Source: Fistulifera solaris
Lineage: Eukaryota > Bacillariophyta > Bacillariophyceae > Naviculales > Stauroneidaceae
Direction of reading: 5' to 3'
DNA: 64,000 bases
Assembly (NCBI GenBank): GCA_030295235.1
Contig: AP026139.1
Coordinates: 248,001-312,000, forward strand
The notes beneath the pieces were generated by a model that was given only the letters and a program-made list of their open reading frames with translations, ran no database searches and was not told the origin of the DNA. Position 1 is the stretch's first letter; each line of letters opens with the position of its first letter. Of the stretch, positions 20,825 to 34,011 are shown piece after piece. The position numbers were made by a program, and so were the translations under genes.

Positions 20825-21880
20825 TTATGTGAGATTGAACGAAGTTCGACCACATCCGAACGATCTGATCAGGTCTACAGAAAGGCGAACAATTTCAATT
20901 TCCCCTCGTAACGATTCTGGGGGTGAAATGGCGCTCCTGGTTTTCAAGTCATCGACCGTTCGCAACAATTTTACAGCAATACCTTGAAAGAATGAGTCAA
21001 GGCCTGGGTCGGCGTTCCCCGACAGCCTTCGATCCAGCTCGAGTTGTATTATCTCTACCGATAACAAGTCCAGCATTATTTCATTTGCGCTTCGATGAGA
21101 TTGAGTGAAGGGCCCTAGGATTCCTTCCAAAGAATTCAAAAATGGATTGCCTCCGACCCCCGCTCCCGTACTTTCTTGATGGTGCGCTACACGAGCATTC
21201 AGGAGCTCCAAGTCTTCAAGAGATAATGTACTTGAGCCTGCTGGGATTCGAGAAGCTGCGTATTCAGGAGGCGTTGCTAGCAGACAAAGCGAGTTTTCCC
21301 CAAGAAGCTGATTTTGCAGGGAGAGTAACGACAACCCTTCTGGCATCCTTCCCTGAGAAAATTCTTGCTGCAAACGCTGAGCAGATAGTCCCTGCACTGC
21401 AGCAGCCTGAACAGGGTCCGTAAACCGAGATGGTAACGACTCGAAAAGTAATCTGCGCGGTGGAGGTGGATTAATTTGTGCACCGTGTCTCATTCGCTCT
21501 AAAGCAAGGATGGCTTGACTTGTTAGGAGATGACTGTACTGAGATTGAGCATGGCCTTCGCGATTTTCAGCAATCGTTTTCGCGACATTAATGTACTGCT
21601 CCAGTTTGGTATTTTGCTCCCGAATTAAGTGATTTCGGCTTTCCAAATCTGCCTTCTGCGCCGATAGTGTTTTCATCAATCGATTGCGTCTCCTGTACTT
21701 GATTCTTGAATATATTGCATTCCTTACACGGCGAAAGTGCACCTTTTCGGCGTGGGTTGCTGTCTCAGGCTTGAATGCAGCGGAGTGGTCCTTGAGCTCT
21801 TGCTGGAGATCCTCTAATTTCGCCGAATCATCATCTGTCCTATCATTTGCGTCGATGTCGACTTGTTGCTGTTCGCTCAT
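20825..21880 (-). CDS. bZIP-like transcription factor
   Basis: 351 residues, frame intact. After an acidic N-terminus, residues about 45-110 hold a basic region and a leucine-zipper-like helix: RRVRNAIYSRIKYRRRNRLM, then LSAQKADLESRNHLIREQNT and KLEQYI. The basic region differs from classical bZIP: the Asn-x7-Arg spacing is off by one (NAIYSRIKYR), as also occurs in some stramenopile bZIPs. The rest has no known domain: Pro-rich PPPPRRLLFESLPSRF, then several helical stretches (LLSVEIIQLELDRRL, VKLLRTVDDLKT). Probably nuclear. Alternative: a coiled-coil protein that does not bind DNA. Confidence 0.65.
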   Translation of the reverse strand: MSEQQQVDIDANDRTDDDSAKLEDLQQELKDHSAAFKPETATHAEKVHFRRVRNAIYSRIKYRRRNRLMKTLSAQKADLESRNHLIREQNTKLEQYINVAKTIAENREGHAQSQYSHLLTSQAILALERMRHGAQINPPPPRRLLFESLPSRFTDPVQAAAVQGLSAQRLQQEFSQGRMPEGLSLLSLQNQLLGENSLCLLATPPEYAASRIPAGSSTLSLEDLELLNARVAHHQESTGAGVGGNPFLNSLEGILGPFTQSHRSANEIMLDLLSVEIIQLELDRRLSGNADPGLDSFFQGIAVKLLRTVDDLKTRSAISPPESLRGEIEIVRLSVDLIRSFGCGRTSFNLT

Positions 21881-23783
21881 TGTTGCATTCTTCGCCTCTT
21901 ACAACATTGTGATTAAAAGTAAAAACGGAAGCTTAGCCGCACGTTGTGCAAAGCGGCGATGCCCATGTTATTGCCGGCCACCGCCTGTCCGCGCTTTGAC
22001 CAGAACGATAAGGAGGAGAGTGGAGAGTTGAGACCCTTTTCTCGCCCCGTAGATTGTGTCACCAAATTTTTGTAGTTTAGGTCTTGGTGCTATATGTTGT
22101 ACTTTAGTACAGGAAACTATGAAATGTCATTGTTGTAGTCTATACAAAGTGCCAGGTACCTGGTATAGCTCCAAGATTCACCTTATCCGTTTTTCTCTTT
22201 CCGCATTCTGTGCCAGTGCCAGAGCCTCTGACTCTGACGCCCGGTTGCTTCGTATTATAGCTACTGCTAAACGTGCGCCTGTCCAGCTTTGACCCTATGC
22301 CCACCATTTATTTTCTGTTTCTAGAAAGTATAAAAGCAAAAAAACACGAAGACCTAGTTCGTTTCCGAAGCTTTTTACCAGTCAATAAAGGTTAGACGCT
22401 CGACTATGAGCAAAACAGTGGGTTCCTTGGTAATCCAGATTTTAGAGCCAGGGTGAGAAACTGAGAACTTTTAGAGACAGATGACAGATGACAGATATAT
22501 GCCAGATCGCGAAGAACAAAAGAGGTACTCGACACTCGACCCTTTGTTTCTCCGTGTGTGTACCCGTACTTCATACACCTTAGTTCATTGGCTTTGCTGG
22601 ATCTTGTGGCGGAAAGGGTTGTTGTTTAAACGTAGTACAATTAGTACGGTCGACCGTGTGCACGTTCCTTGAGATCTAGATTTGGCGTGGCGCATGCTTT
22701 GCGACAAATATTGTGTTTTGAGACTTAGGAAGCGGCACACAGCACGTAGCCAATGACATAACAAATCATCTAAAATCTAAAATGATTTTGTCTGCAGGTC
22801 TGCAATGCACATCAACCATGTAACAGCGAACAAGGCCAGCAACACAAACACAAACATCGTTCCGACCTCACATTCAAGCTCTTCGACCTTCGACATCAAC
22901 TATCTAGTACTTGTATCTAGTTTAGACGCATTCTCCTCCAGCCTGACAATGGTTAGTGTAGGACTATTTCAGCGTTTCTAATCAGCGTTTCTAAGTCGGA
23001 AAGCGGAGTATTTATTGGCCACGTCTCATTTGTCACTGTTTTTGTCCTATTGTTACCTTTCTCGCCACCGTCCTTGCTTTTCTCACTCGTTTTGACTTTG
23101 TGACTTGCACCATCATACTGGTACTCCTTGGCTTGCACCGATAGTTTTCCAACTTTTGAGGAAGCATCTGAGATAGTTTCCGATACAGGATACAAACAAT
23201 TTAGTGGAGTAGCTAGCAAGTCCCATAGAACACTCGTGTTTGCGTGAAGTTGTTGTTTATCCGATCGTATTCATCTCAAAATTTGATGTTCTTTATGACT
23301 CCACGGACATTTGTTGAGCTTATTCCGTATGAATCGCCATTAGTGAGATCTGTTTCCGGATTTGAGTAAAAATACTTGCAATGCGTTAGAGCTTGTGAAT
23401 ATTATGAACAGCATTCTACCACTTTCTCGACTCAAATTTCTATTCTTGCTGAGGATATGATAAGTCTGACTATTATCGTAATTGCTTTGTAGCTAGACTA
23501 GGTCTCAAGCGAAGCTGTCTTGATGTTTCTTTTCTAAAATTCTTTCGTCAACGTGGGAAAATCAACCCATTTATGGCATTGTCTTTCCGGTTCTCACCGA
23601 TATTATTATGTTCCGCATAATGACATAATGACGTCCGTGCTCGCTCCGGGTCGCTTCGTTCAAGGCTTCGTTATGTTGTCGATAGAAAGTACTCCGTAAT
23701 TCTTTTTCGCAGCAATTCATTCATTCTATCTTTCTTTCGTTCTCGAACCTCCTTGTTTGTATTATTCTTGAGAAAACATCAAC
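21881..23783. other. Intergenic, 1.9 kb
   Basis: The longest gene-poor stretch of the left half. It lies between divergent genes (bZIP leftwards, helicase rightwards). A minus-strand frame at 22953-23219 (88 codons) has no recognisable pattern. There is a short tandem repeat (GACAGAT units) near 22476-22497. No RNA gene was recognised. Confidence 0.4.
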
Positions 23784-26700
23784 ATGCTCTACACCGCACC
23801 AGCCGTAGAGTCGGAGGAACAAATTCACCGCAAGCGTCTTTCGCAACTCTTGCGATACATTGCCAGTATGCATCAAACGCTCGATCAGACGGAAGAGGGA
23901 TGTAGTTTCGTGCGAGAATCTCGTGTCACTCCGTCCGATTTCTTTCAAAAAGAACAAGAGGGTATTCTTTTTTCGATCAACGATTTTCGACAACTGCTGC
24001 AACATCGGCTGCAGCCGCCGCCGTTTTCGTTCTATGCCGCCGCCAGCCGCAAGCGAACGTTCTCGGGTGCCATCAAGGACAACGCCAAAGCGTGTTGGTT
24101 GCGATTGACACGACCCGCGGCGGCACCGGAAGAAGGGACGTACTATCGTCGATTACCGGCCGTGCAAGAGTATTTGGTAGGTTGGTTGTCGCGAACACCG
24201 TCGGTGCAGTCCGTCGAAGAACTCTTGACGTTGAAGCGTTTCGCGAACGCCCCTAAGCCGTCTCCGGAACTGGATTCCCGGAGTCTCCGGGATGTTCGTA
24301 ATTTTTGCGTTTTTATCCAGAACTATTGGTTCACAAAACGCATCAACAGATTCTGGAGCCTGCCTACAATCGTCTGTTTGAATGGGTACAAGAAAATCAT
24401 TCTTCGGAACTTGTTTGGGGTATCGGGCATGCCAAATGGTTCGATGGTTCGGTTTGGGTGAACGGACCGGTGTTAGAAGTCATGGTGGAAGTCGAGTTGG
24501 CGCAGGATGGCGCATTGCTGGTTAGACCGAGAGAACACACGGGTGTGGCATTTCATCGTCCCATCCTGGTGGCGTTGAACTGTGCCGGTAGCGGGGCAGT
24601 GGCATTGCATCGCACAATTTCCGAGCTGGAACCGACGAGTCTGTCTCCGGGACAGCCGGAAACGTATATTCCGCTGTTGAAGCGCATTGTGGTGGAATTG
24701 TCGTCGGCGGGGCGTTTCTTGCATTCAAGTGTTCGTAACACGCAATTCAGTGACTTGGTGGTGACCGAGGCCTGGTGTCTGTTTTGCCGATCGAAGCCAA
24801 GTTCTGTTTGGGCACGGGACGCCGTATCCTTTGCCGATCAACTCGTTGTCGAGACACCGCAACTTCCTTTGGCTACCTGGTCGTTGACGCATGGTCCCAG
24901 TGTCTTGGCGCGCGTGCAGCAAGAGCGACTGAACCAGTCTACGGGTAGTAAACGGCAATGGTGGCCCTGGGGGAAACCATCCGAGACTGTGAAGTACGAC
25001 AAACCTCTCTTTCCTTTACCAACGTCTGAAGCACAGAACCGTATCGCGCATTTACTTTTGGATCAGGAACTACCGGCGGTCATTTGCGAAGGTCCGCCGG
25101 GCACGGGAAAAAACTCATACTATTGCAAATGTCATTTGTGCGTATTTGTGCAAAGGGAAACGCGTACTGGTGACATCGAAGAATTCTGCGGCACTGACGG
25201 TACTCCGAGAACGGTTGCCCCCGAGTATCCGAGACCTTTCCGTGGACGTGTCCGCGAGCGAGTCGACGGGAATGCGGCAACTACAGCGAACGGTCGAACG
25301 ATTGGCGCAACGTATCAGTAGTGTGAGCAATGTATTGGAGGAAGAAAAGTGCCGATATTTGAAGGTACGTTAATGCACTAGTAAAGCTAGTGAGTGTCGA
25401 GTCGTGCAAGGCCGTGCTAATTTGCTTGCTTTTTTACCAGGCGAATATTAGTGATCTTGATCAAGAATTGAACAAGATTGATAGTCATCTTTCGGAACGA
25501 ATTGAAAGTGCCAGGCTTCTGGTCCAGCAGCAAGAGGGTGCAAAGCTCTTACGAATAGCATTAGAGCTTCAAGAGAAAGCCCCGTGGATGTCCAAGTCCT
25601 TGTCAGAATGGTCGATCCATCAAGTGAATACTTTAAGTGATGGTGTAGCAAAGCTCATCGTCCCGCACGATGATCCTGTCCATCAAGTTAGTGGATTCGC
25701 TATTCCCGTAACATCGTTTTTGATATCTCGCGTTGCTATGATGGCCGGTTCCTCTTGGTCCTCTGTCAAAAATAAAGCCAGTGGTATTGTCGCATCTTTG
25801 CCATTAGTTGGGCAAGGAGTGAAAGATCGACTTGAGGAAGTGGAGGACCTGGTGTCTCGAATTCGTTTACGATCGAAATTCCCGGAGACGCCATCAGATT
25901 GGACGATTGTGCTGAGGGCACTTCGTAGGGCGAATGCCGTTTATGATTTTACTAGTTCCACTTGGAAGGCTTACGAGTCCTCTCGCGGCTGGCCGCATTG
26001 GAAGTTTCAGGGACAGAGCAAAGATCTCCACAATTTGCATGGACTACTGCAACATGCTGTTGAATTCAAGCGCCTTGAACGAAGTTTGAAGTTAGCAGAT
26101 CGCAGAGAGGCTGCTGTCCACGCCAGAAACCAGGATACGAGACGCGGTGCTATGGTCTCCCGTCTGCAGCAGCTCGCAGAGGAACTGGTTGACAGCACCG
26201 TTGTCATGGAACTAAACAATTCATTCTCAGTTGATGCACAGAGCGCCCTCATCAAATTCGCACAACTTGCTGGAAAGTCCAAGTTCAATAAGTCTGCCAA
26301 CCCCTCTAAGATGACGGCCAGGCAGCGACGCCGGCGCAGGGAATATCTAGCAGCTTTTGATCAGTGTTGCCGTTTTATCCCTTGTTGGATTCTCACAACA
26401 TCGCAGATATGTGATTATCTTCCGGCAGAACCTGGATTATTCGATCTTGTCATATGCGACGAAGCTTCACAAGCAGAAGTTGTTACCATCCTCCCTGGGA
26501 TGCTTCGAGGGAAACAATGGCTGATTGTTGGTGATACGAAACAGGTTAGCCCCACTGATTGTTTTGTTTCAGAGGAACAAATGGATCTTTTACGAGTGAG
26601 TCTTCCGGAAACACCATTTTCGGAAGCGTTTCTTCCAGGGCAATCCTTCTTTGACTTATGTGCTACAGCTTTCCCCAACGGACGAGTAGTACTGAGTGAA

Positions 26701-28208
26701 CATTTCCGATGCGCTCAAGAGATTATTTCTTTTTCAAATCAGCATTTTTACGACGGGCATTTACTACCTCTCCGGCTTCCGCTTGCCTCTGAGCGGATAA
26801 AACCAAGTCTTTTGGATATCAAAGTGCGGGGAATAAAAGTTGGTAAAGTGAACGAAAAAGAGGCCGAGGAAATTGTTAATCGAATTCAAGCTGTAGTCAA
26901 CACAACCACAAGTACGCCTCGCACCATCGGTGTCATTTCGTTGATGGGAGACGAACAAAGTCGCCTCATTCGTGGCCGCTTGCTTGATCGGGTAGGGCCC
27001 CATCATATGGCGCTACATAATATTCTTGTCGGCGACCCCCAACTTTCCAAGGAGCTGAACGTGATATTATATTTTTGAGCATGGTCGCATCTCCTGGGAG
27101 TGTGCCAACACAATCTCAATTAATGAACTACCAACGTGTCAATGTTGCGATGTCGAGGGCAAGGGATCAATGCATCCTTGTACGGAGCATCGAATTGACA
27201 GATATCCCCTCACAGGACGATGTAAAGGTTCCCGTTCTGACTTTCTTTCGTACAATATCAGAATCAGATGATACAGACGAGGTGAAGCCTCAATCGCCAG
27301 TGCAGCGCTTGCTTCAACGACATCTTATTGAGCAAGGTTTTTCAATACGTCCAATGGGCCTAGTTTGGCCCGGTGGTCTTTGCGTTGAACACGGGGATGC
27401 TCGTGTTGCTCTTCTTGTTGAGGGAAACGGAGAGTCCCTTCTCGAATGGAGAAAGAGTTTTTTACAACAGAAGGCTATTGAGAGAGTGGGATGGAAATGC
27501 CAACGAGTTGATGCATGGTCTCTTCTTACAGAGCCTGTAGGAACTATGAATTCAGTCTGTGACTTCATGGAGTCGCATGGAATCGAGAAACCTATGGTTA
27601 TTTATGATGAGCTAGAAGATGATGAGTCAGAAGTAACCGACCTGGGCAGGCAGATGGGAGACCAGGATGTTGCAGTGCAGGAACAGGCTCCACGACTTGG
27701 ACGAGCCCCCGCCGACACTGAAATCGTCGTAATCAGTAGCGAGGACGATGAACAAGCAAGTAGTCCGGAGCCAGAGGTAGTTTTAAGTAGCGGCAATTTC
27801 GGTCGTAGATCGGACGTTATGGACGAGAATTTATTTGGTGAAGTTGTCGCAATGGATTTTTTGTTACAAAAGCCCGAAGACGACAAAGAAGCTGATTCAT
27901 CGCTGGGACTACTACCACTTGAAGTACCGGTACCGTCATCGTCATGGCAAGGGAAACCTACTTCTGGACGACATGGTGATGAAGTGAACGACGAGGATAA
28001 TGATTTTGATTCTCAAGCGGCAAGCAGACGAAGACAAAAGAAGAAACCACGTCACGAAAGGCGTTCGGCTCGCCCTCACCGACGGCAAAAGCGGTATTCG
28101 TTCTCCGATACAGAAAGTACGGGAGTGGACAGTAAAACTAATGATAGCGGCGATTCTGACAGAGAATGGCTTGAACACAGCTATGATCGACTTTTGCAAG
28201 CCCCGTAA
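23784..28208 (+). CDS. Large SF1 (UPF1/SMUBP2-like) helicase with nuclease-like C-terminus
   Basis: An ATP-driven nucleic acid helicase. Helicase motifs in order: Walker A (ICEGPPGTGK), a long helical insertion, motif II/III (LVICDEASQAEVVTILPG, QWLIVGDTKQVSPTD), motif IV (VVLSEHFRCAQEIISFSNQH), then GDP-P-TFQGAERDIIFLSMV and motif VI (YQRVNVAMSRARDQCILVRS). Downstream, VQRLLQRHLIEQGF, CVEHGDARVALLVEGNG and VGWKCQRVDAWSLL look like the REase-type (MTES_1575) domain of bacterial helicase-nucleases. The end is acidic with a strong basic NLS (RRRQKKKPRHERRSARPHRR). One intron, 25365-25440. Frame slips at T run about 24303-24307, A run 25108-25113 (one extra A, inside Walker A) and C run 27032-27036. 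The net correction gives exactly 1450 codons. Confidence 0.82.
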
Positions 28209-28411
28209 GAAGTGTCTAACTATAGAAATTGGTAACCAGATGCTTACACTCCGCAAACTATAAAATTGGAAAGCCGAATTTGATCCTCGGACCTCGTGGC
28301 AAATGTTCGAACGGGATTGCATATCAAGCGACATGTAGTTGTAGCTGTGCCAAAAATCCGAACAGCCTAGAGTGATGCGCGCTAAGGTCGTCTATTATGC
28401 AGAGTTGTTAA

Positions 28412-29750
28412 TCAAACGAAGGATTCCATCTTTTGCCTATTTTCCACTAGGCGGCCCCGCGTCTGAAAACCAAATTTTTGTTAGAAGTGAAATCAAAATG
28501 AGCCCCTTCTTCTCATCTTGGCTCATACTTACATATTCTTTCAATTCATTTTCTAGCTGAGAATCCGGTACGACAACTTCATCGACCTCTTCCTCATCCT
28601 CGTCTTCGTCCTCTGCTTGATTCTTTCGGTGCTTTCTCTTCTTATTCCGTCTTCTCTGAGGCTTCCAGGAACTCCAAAACGAGTCGGGTACTTTCTTTTC
28701 TATTTCCGGGCCCAAATGTTTTTTCAGTGCCTCGTCTTGCGCTTTGCCTCGCGACAGAATGGAAATCTTGGCCTTGGTTGTATCACGCATCAACGGCGAC
28801 AGCAACTTATAGATGGTCTGAAACCATTTGGGCGTGTTGACCACCAGCGTTTGATGGGCTCGTTGCGGGTAATACGAGTCCATGGTACTCACAAAGGTCT
28901 TGACAAAGTTGATAATATCCATTTGTCGCAAAATGCCCAAATGCAATCCTTGCAAGTCAATGACCGATGTCATCGTGGCGAGTGCATTGTCGGCTTCCAC
29001 AATTTGCCACAAATACTCATTAACGTACACATAATGCATCAAAAGCTCTTCTTCGGTCAATTTATTGTCGCGTGCCCGTTGCAGATTAATCCGCGCCGGA
29101 TGCTGCACAAATACCACATGTCCCTCCGTATTGCGACCGAGAAAGTAATGCGGATAAACTGCTTTGCAGAGATCGAATTTGGGGTGCGGAATATTCAAAA
29201 TATTATCAATTTCGTATTTCCGTCTCCATTGCAATGCAGCCTCCAAGGATTGTTTCGCGGCTGCGCGATTCCCACTGTGCATCTTCAAGAATCGTGTCGG
29301 AATTCCGTCCGGATCTGTTTCACTGCCGTCGTCTTTTTGGAACAACCCATACGACTGTGCACGAGCACCGCCTCGTGGATTACTCGACCACCAAGTCGAA
29401 GCCGTGTCGTTGCGTTTCGGAAGAATGTCATACGGATGACCATCTTGTACCGGCAGGCCCGTCAAAACTTCGAGATCGGCTTCTTCTGTAATCGGCAGTT
29501 CCTCAGGCACAAACCAGCAATCATGATTATTAGTATTAGTATTACTCGCAATAGGAAGACTCAATTCAATGAGTGGTCCCATATTTTGAGTCGCAGCATC
29601 GACATTAAACTCATAATTGGACCAAAACAGCAACCGATCGAGGGCCGAACTTCGACGTAATTGTACCGAATCGACTTTGGCTACCACGAAAGTCCAAAGT
29701 GTCGTAAACGTGACGACCGAAATGCATACTTTTATGGAAATAACAAACAT
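28412..29750 (-). CDS. SEC14/CRAL-TRIO lipid-binding protein
   Basis: A phospholipid or lipophile transfer protein. Exon 1 (29750-28533) joins through a GTAAGT donor and TTTTCAG acceptor (intron 28463-28532) to a 17-codon exon 2 ending KMESFV; total 422 residues. The N-terminal hydrophobic stretch (MFVISIKVCISVVTFTTLWT) may be a membrane anchor. The CRAL-TRIO-N part has FLKMHSGNRAAAKQSLEAAL with QWRRKYEID. The lipid domain has VFVQHPARINL, MTSVIDLQGLHLGILRQMDI, YYPQRAHQTLVVNTPKWFQT and ILSRGKAQDEALKKHLG. A Lys/Arg block and an acidic run follow (KKRKHRKNQAEDEDEDEE). Without splicing the frame runs on to about 28437, so intron retention would change only the C-terminus. The start is the first ATG before the hydrophobic segment. 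Confidence 0.85.
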
Positions 29751-30306
29751 TGAATTGTAAGAAAGAGAGATGTTATTCACGTACTTTCAAGAATATGAAA
29801 AGATAAAATAATGATGTTGAAAGTAAAAAAAACTCCAAAAGAATCCGTCGTCCAAAAATTAGTCGTATAAAAATACGAACGAGCCACAGGACGACTTTTT
29901 TTCCATCCATCTCTGTCGGACTTTTCGCGCAAAAAATATTGCATCGGTCCGATTCTCATACTGTTGGTTGGATACTTTGTAGACGAGTGGCACTCCGCGA
30001 TGAAGAACAGTCCTGTCACCGTTCCGACATTCATCGGGTCTTGTTTCTTCGGCAGACGACGGAAGGACCATTGGGTCCGTCCTTCCTTCGCGTCACACAG
30101 ATCATAGTCGGCGTGCGCGCGCGGAGGGGACAATGACGAGGATTAAGAAGAGGCGTGTGGAGGAGACTGTACTTTTGCTTTTACCAAAAGAATGGCAATG
30201 ATGATGCGGAGGTGTGTTTGGTTGTAATCATACATCGTATTACTTTCTTGTAGCGGTGGATCCTTTCACACACAAACACACACACACATAACTACTCATT
30301 CGTATC
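29751..30306. other. Divergent intergenic region, SEC14 / ISWI
   Basis: Shared upstream region of two divergent genes. A minus-strand frame at 29777-30133 (118 codons) reaches almost to the SEC14 start but shows no known pattern. It may be a 5' leader or an unknown exon. A short CA-repeat (ACACACAAACACACACACACA) lies near 30270-30291. Confidence 0.4.
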
Positions 30307-33300
30307 ATGGCAAATGACGATGAATCTGCCTCATCATCTGCCGTCGAATTCGACGGTATGGATATGAATGAAGAAGAAGAAGAAGAAGTCGCCGTCGATG
30401 AGGACGACGAAGAGGAAAACCTTCTGCCCGACGATACGAACAATACGGAAGATTTAGCGAATCAAGATGACTTGGAGATGGAAGAAACTCGGAAGGAACG
30501 AATGGAACTCATGGCAGCGGAAACCAAGTCCGTCATTTTGCCCGACGATGCGCAAGGACGTTTTGAATATTTGATGCAACAATCGGAAGTCTTTGCTCAT
30601 TTCTTGGCGGGTACGTGTCGGTCTGTATGCTGTAAAGATGCGCTCATCCTCTACTTACGCTTTGCTTTCATTATCACAGGATCTGTCGCAGCCACGGATG
30701 CGAAAAAGAGTAAAAAGGGATCACGCGGTCGTCTCACGGAGGCGGAAGAAGATGCTTTGTTGCTCAAGAGTGCGTCGAGTAAGCGACGTGTCATTCGCTT
30801 GGATCATCAACCATCGAATTTAGCCGATCATTGTAAAATGCATCCGTATCAGCTAGAAGGTCTCAATTGGTTGATCAAACTCCATGATCACGGAATCAGC
30901 GGTATCTTGGCAGATGAAATGGGATTGGTAGGTACTGAAAACGAATCTTTTGCCCCTCTTTATTTCAACTGGTCTCACTACTCTTTTGATACAGGGAAAA
31001 ACGCTACAAACGATATCCATGTTGGCCTATTTGCGCGAAGGCCGAGGAGTAAAAGGGCCTCATCTGGTTATTGTCCCGAAAAGTGTCGTGGGAAACTGGA
31101 TGAGAGAATTCAAAAGTGGTGCCCCGTCATTCGTACGATGCGAATGGGTGGCACCAAAGAAGAACGTCAGCGCTTCCTGGCGACAGGATTTGCTCCCCGA
31201 CGCGAATGGGAAAAACACCGTGCCGAAATTTGATGCCCTGGTGACGAGTTACGAAGGTCTGTTGAAAGAGAAGGGGCGTCTGAGCAAAGTGGCGTGGCAA
31301 TACGTGATCATTGACGAAGCTCATCGCATCAAAAACGAGCAGTCGTCACTGAGCATTGCCGTCCGCAATATGAAGACACAATTTCGATTGCTGATTACGG
31401 GAACTCCTCTACAAAACAATCTGCGGGAACTGTGGGCTTTACTGAACTTTATCATGCCCGATATCTTTGGAGACGCCGACATGTTTGATCAGTGGTTCAG
31501 TTTGGCGGACGACTCGGGGAAAGAGAATGTGATCAAAAAATTGCACACGGTGTTGCGTCCCTTCATGTTGCGTCGTGTAAAAAAGGATGTCGCCACAGCA
31601 CTCCCTCCGAAGAAAGAAACGCGTTTGTATATTGGATTGACCGAGATGCAACGCGAGTGGTACATCAAATGCCTGCGAAAGGAAGCACACGAACTGAACA
31701 AATTGGGCGGACCCGACAAAAACCGGCTGCTCAATGTGTTAATGCAGTTGCGCAAGTGCTGCAATCATCCTTACTTGTTCGATGGCGCTGAAGAAGGACC
31801 TCCCTATTCCGATGGACCGCATCTTTGGGAAAATAGTGGCAAGATGCAATTGCTTCACAAGCTTCTACCAAAACTTAAGGCCAACGACAGTCGAGTCCTC
31901 ATCTTTAGTCAGATGACGAGAGTGCTGGATATCCTGGAAGACTACTTTCGATTGGTAAATTACGATTATTGTCGTATTGATGGCAACACAGATGGTGAGA
32001 AGCGCGACTCTCAGATGGACGAATTCAATCGTGTTGGCTCGCCCAAGTTTGCCTTCTTATTGAGCACCCGAGCTGGTGGACTAGGTATCAATCTAGCGAC
32101 CGCGGACATTGTGATTTTGTACGATAGGTAAGTGTCAAGTTGTTGGTCGGGCAATTAAAACTTGGTTACTGATGATGGCACCGTCGTATAAAACGCTCTT
32201 CAGTGACTGGAATCCACAAGTCGATTTGCAAGCCATGGATAGAGCGCATCGCATCGGGCAAACAAAGCCGGTTCAAGTCTTTCGTTTCATTACGGAAGGA
32301 ACCGTTGAAGAGAAGATTATTGAACGAGCTGACCGCAAACTCTTTCTAGACGCTGCAGTTATTCAGCAAGGTCGCCTTGCAGAGCAGCATTCATCCCTTG
32401 AGAAAAACGAACTGATGAAGATGGTTCAGTTTGGGGCCGATCAAATTCTCAGCGGGACGGGTGGGCAATATACTGACGAAGATATTGATGCCTTGATTGC
32501 AAAAGGCCAGGAACGAACCGACGCCATGCAAGCAAAACTCCAGAAAGATGCCAAGCATAACCTTGCTAATTTTAGTCTACTCTCGGAGGATGACTCAGGA
32601 AGGGACACCTTTGCGTTCGACGGCAAAAATTACCGTGACGCGGACAAAAATCCTGGAAATTTCATCAATCTTCCGCAACGCCAGCGCAAACGGGTGTACG
32701 ACCTGGCAGCGTCGAGCCAAGGTACTTCGGCCGCAATGAAGGGTCATGCCGCCGATGCTACGGCCAAGAAGAAAAGGAAGGGACCCGCATTGCACGATTT
32801 TCAATTGTTCGATATGGAGCGCATGAATTCTATTTTGACGAAAGAGCGCGAGCTTGCCACAAAGAAGGCTAATCGAATTGCAGCTATCAACGACATGAGA
32901 CAGCGAGGTGTCGAAGCCCCTCCCCGTTCCGCTGGAGTGGCCCAAGGGCACGGTCGTGAAGACTACCTGGAAGAAGCAGACCGACAAGAAGCAACGTTGG
33001 ATGATATTAAACTTACACCCGAGGAAGAGGAAGAAAAGAAGAAGCTGTTCGCAGAAGGTTTTCCTGACTGGAGTCGCAAAGACTTCAAGGCGTTTTGCTC
33101 CGGTCTTGAAAAATATGGTCGCTACGACTTTCCGAACGTCTGTAATGAAGTAATAAGCGAGACAGGGAAGACGAGACAGGAAATTCAGCGATATTTTGTC
33201 GCCTTTTGGACGCACTATCAAAGAATCAAGGAGTGGCCGAAGATTCTTGAGAAAGTTGAACGCGGTGAAAAGAAAATCTTGCGATTGCGACAGATTCGTG

Positions 33301-33749
33301 ACGCCATTCAAGAGAAGGTTGAGCGTCATCTCGAAGACACGTTTGGACCGCATTACGGACAGAATGCCAAGACGTCGGAAGGAAAGCCACTTCCCAGTCT
33401 ATCCGAGATGCTTCACTATTCATGGCCTATGATGAAAATTAACTATGGCTCTAGCAGTCGGGGAAAAGGTTATCGCGAAGAGGAGGATGCGTTTCTGGTT
33501 TGCATGATGTACCGCCACGGTTTTGGAGCGGCAGAACGCATCCGCATGGAGATCAGAAGAGCGTGGCAGTTTCGATTCGACTGGTACTTTAAATCCCGTT
33601 CAGCCGCTGAAATTCAACGACGCTGCGAGGCGATTGTAAAGGTGATCGAGCGCGAGAACGAGGATTTGCGTAAGAAGGAAGAAGGGGAGCTAAAGGACCC
33701 ACTTACCGAATTGCCAGAACAGACTCCTTCGACGCCACCATCAAGGTAA
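30307..33749 (+). CDS. ISWI: ISWI-type SNF2 chromatin-remodelling ATPase
   Basis: Slides nucleosomes using ATP, in the nucleus. Four exons: introns 30611-30679, 30928-30994 and 32128-32203, all GT-AG, splitting the Walker A (ADEMGL/GKTLQT) and the SDWNP motif. Total 1076 residues, all in frame. An acidic N-terminus is followed by SNF2_N ([20 protein letters not shown], the DEAH box in [29 protein letters not shown]). Helicase C follows ([54 protein letters not shown]). The HAND-SANT-SLIDE module comes last: [40 protein letters not shown], and SLIDE with [18 protein letters not shown] and [20 protein letters not shown]. This C-terminal module separates ISWI from other SNF2 groups. Intron 1 has no stop and is a multiple of three, so it could be retained. 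Confidence 0.95.
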
Positions 33750-34011
33750 ACGTAGTTGCAGGTGCGTCACGTGATACACGAGCCTCTTTGAAGATCTGAG
33801 ATCGAGCCCCTCCTCTAGCCGCTGCATTCACTAGAGTAGACTTTAGCTAGTTGCCTGGATGTCTTTACCTATTATTTGTCTTATTTCAGAGTGTAAACTT
33901 TCATTCTTGCCATGTGAACCATGGATGTTAACGGTATGTGAATGCATCAGCTCGATTGTGACTAACTCTTTCTTATTATTGTCTTACAACTAAACCCGCT
34001 CCGTGAAGCTG
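33750..34011. other. Convergent 3' region
   Basis: 260 bases between the ISWI stop and the stop of the convergent secreted-protein gene. No gene seen. Confidence 0.4.

Noticed and set aside
28617-29660. Long plus-strand open frame (347 codons) opposite the SEC14 gene
   Set aside because: It is the antisense shadow of a clear SEC14 coding exon, and its translation is rich in Arg/His/Cys with no domain pattern.
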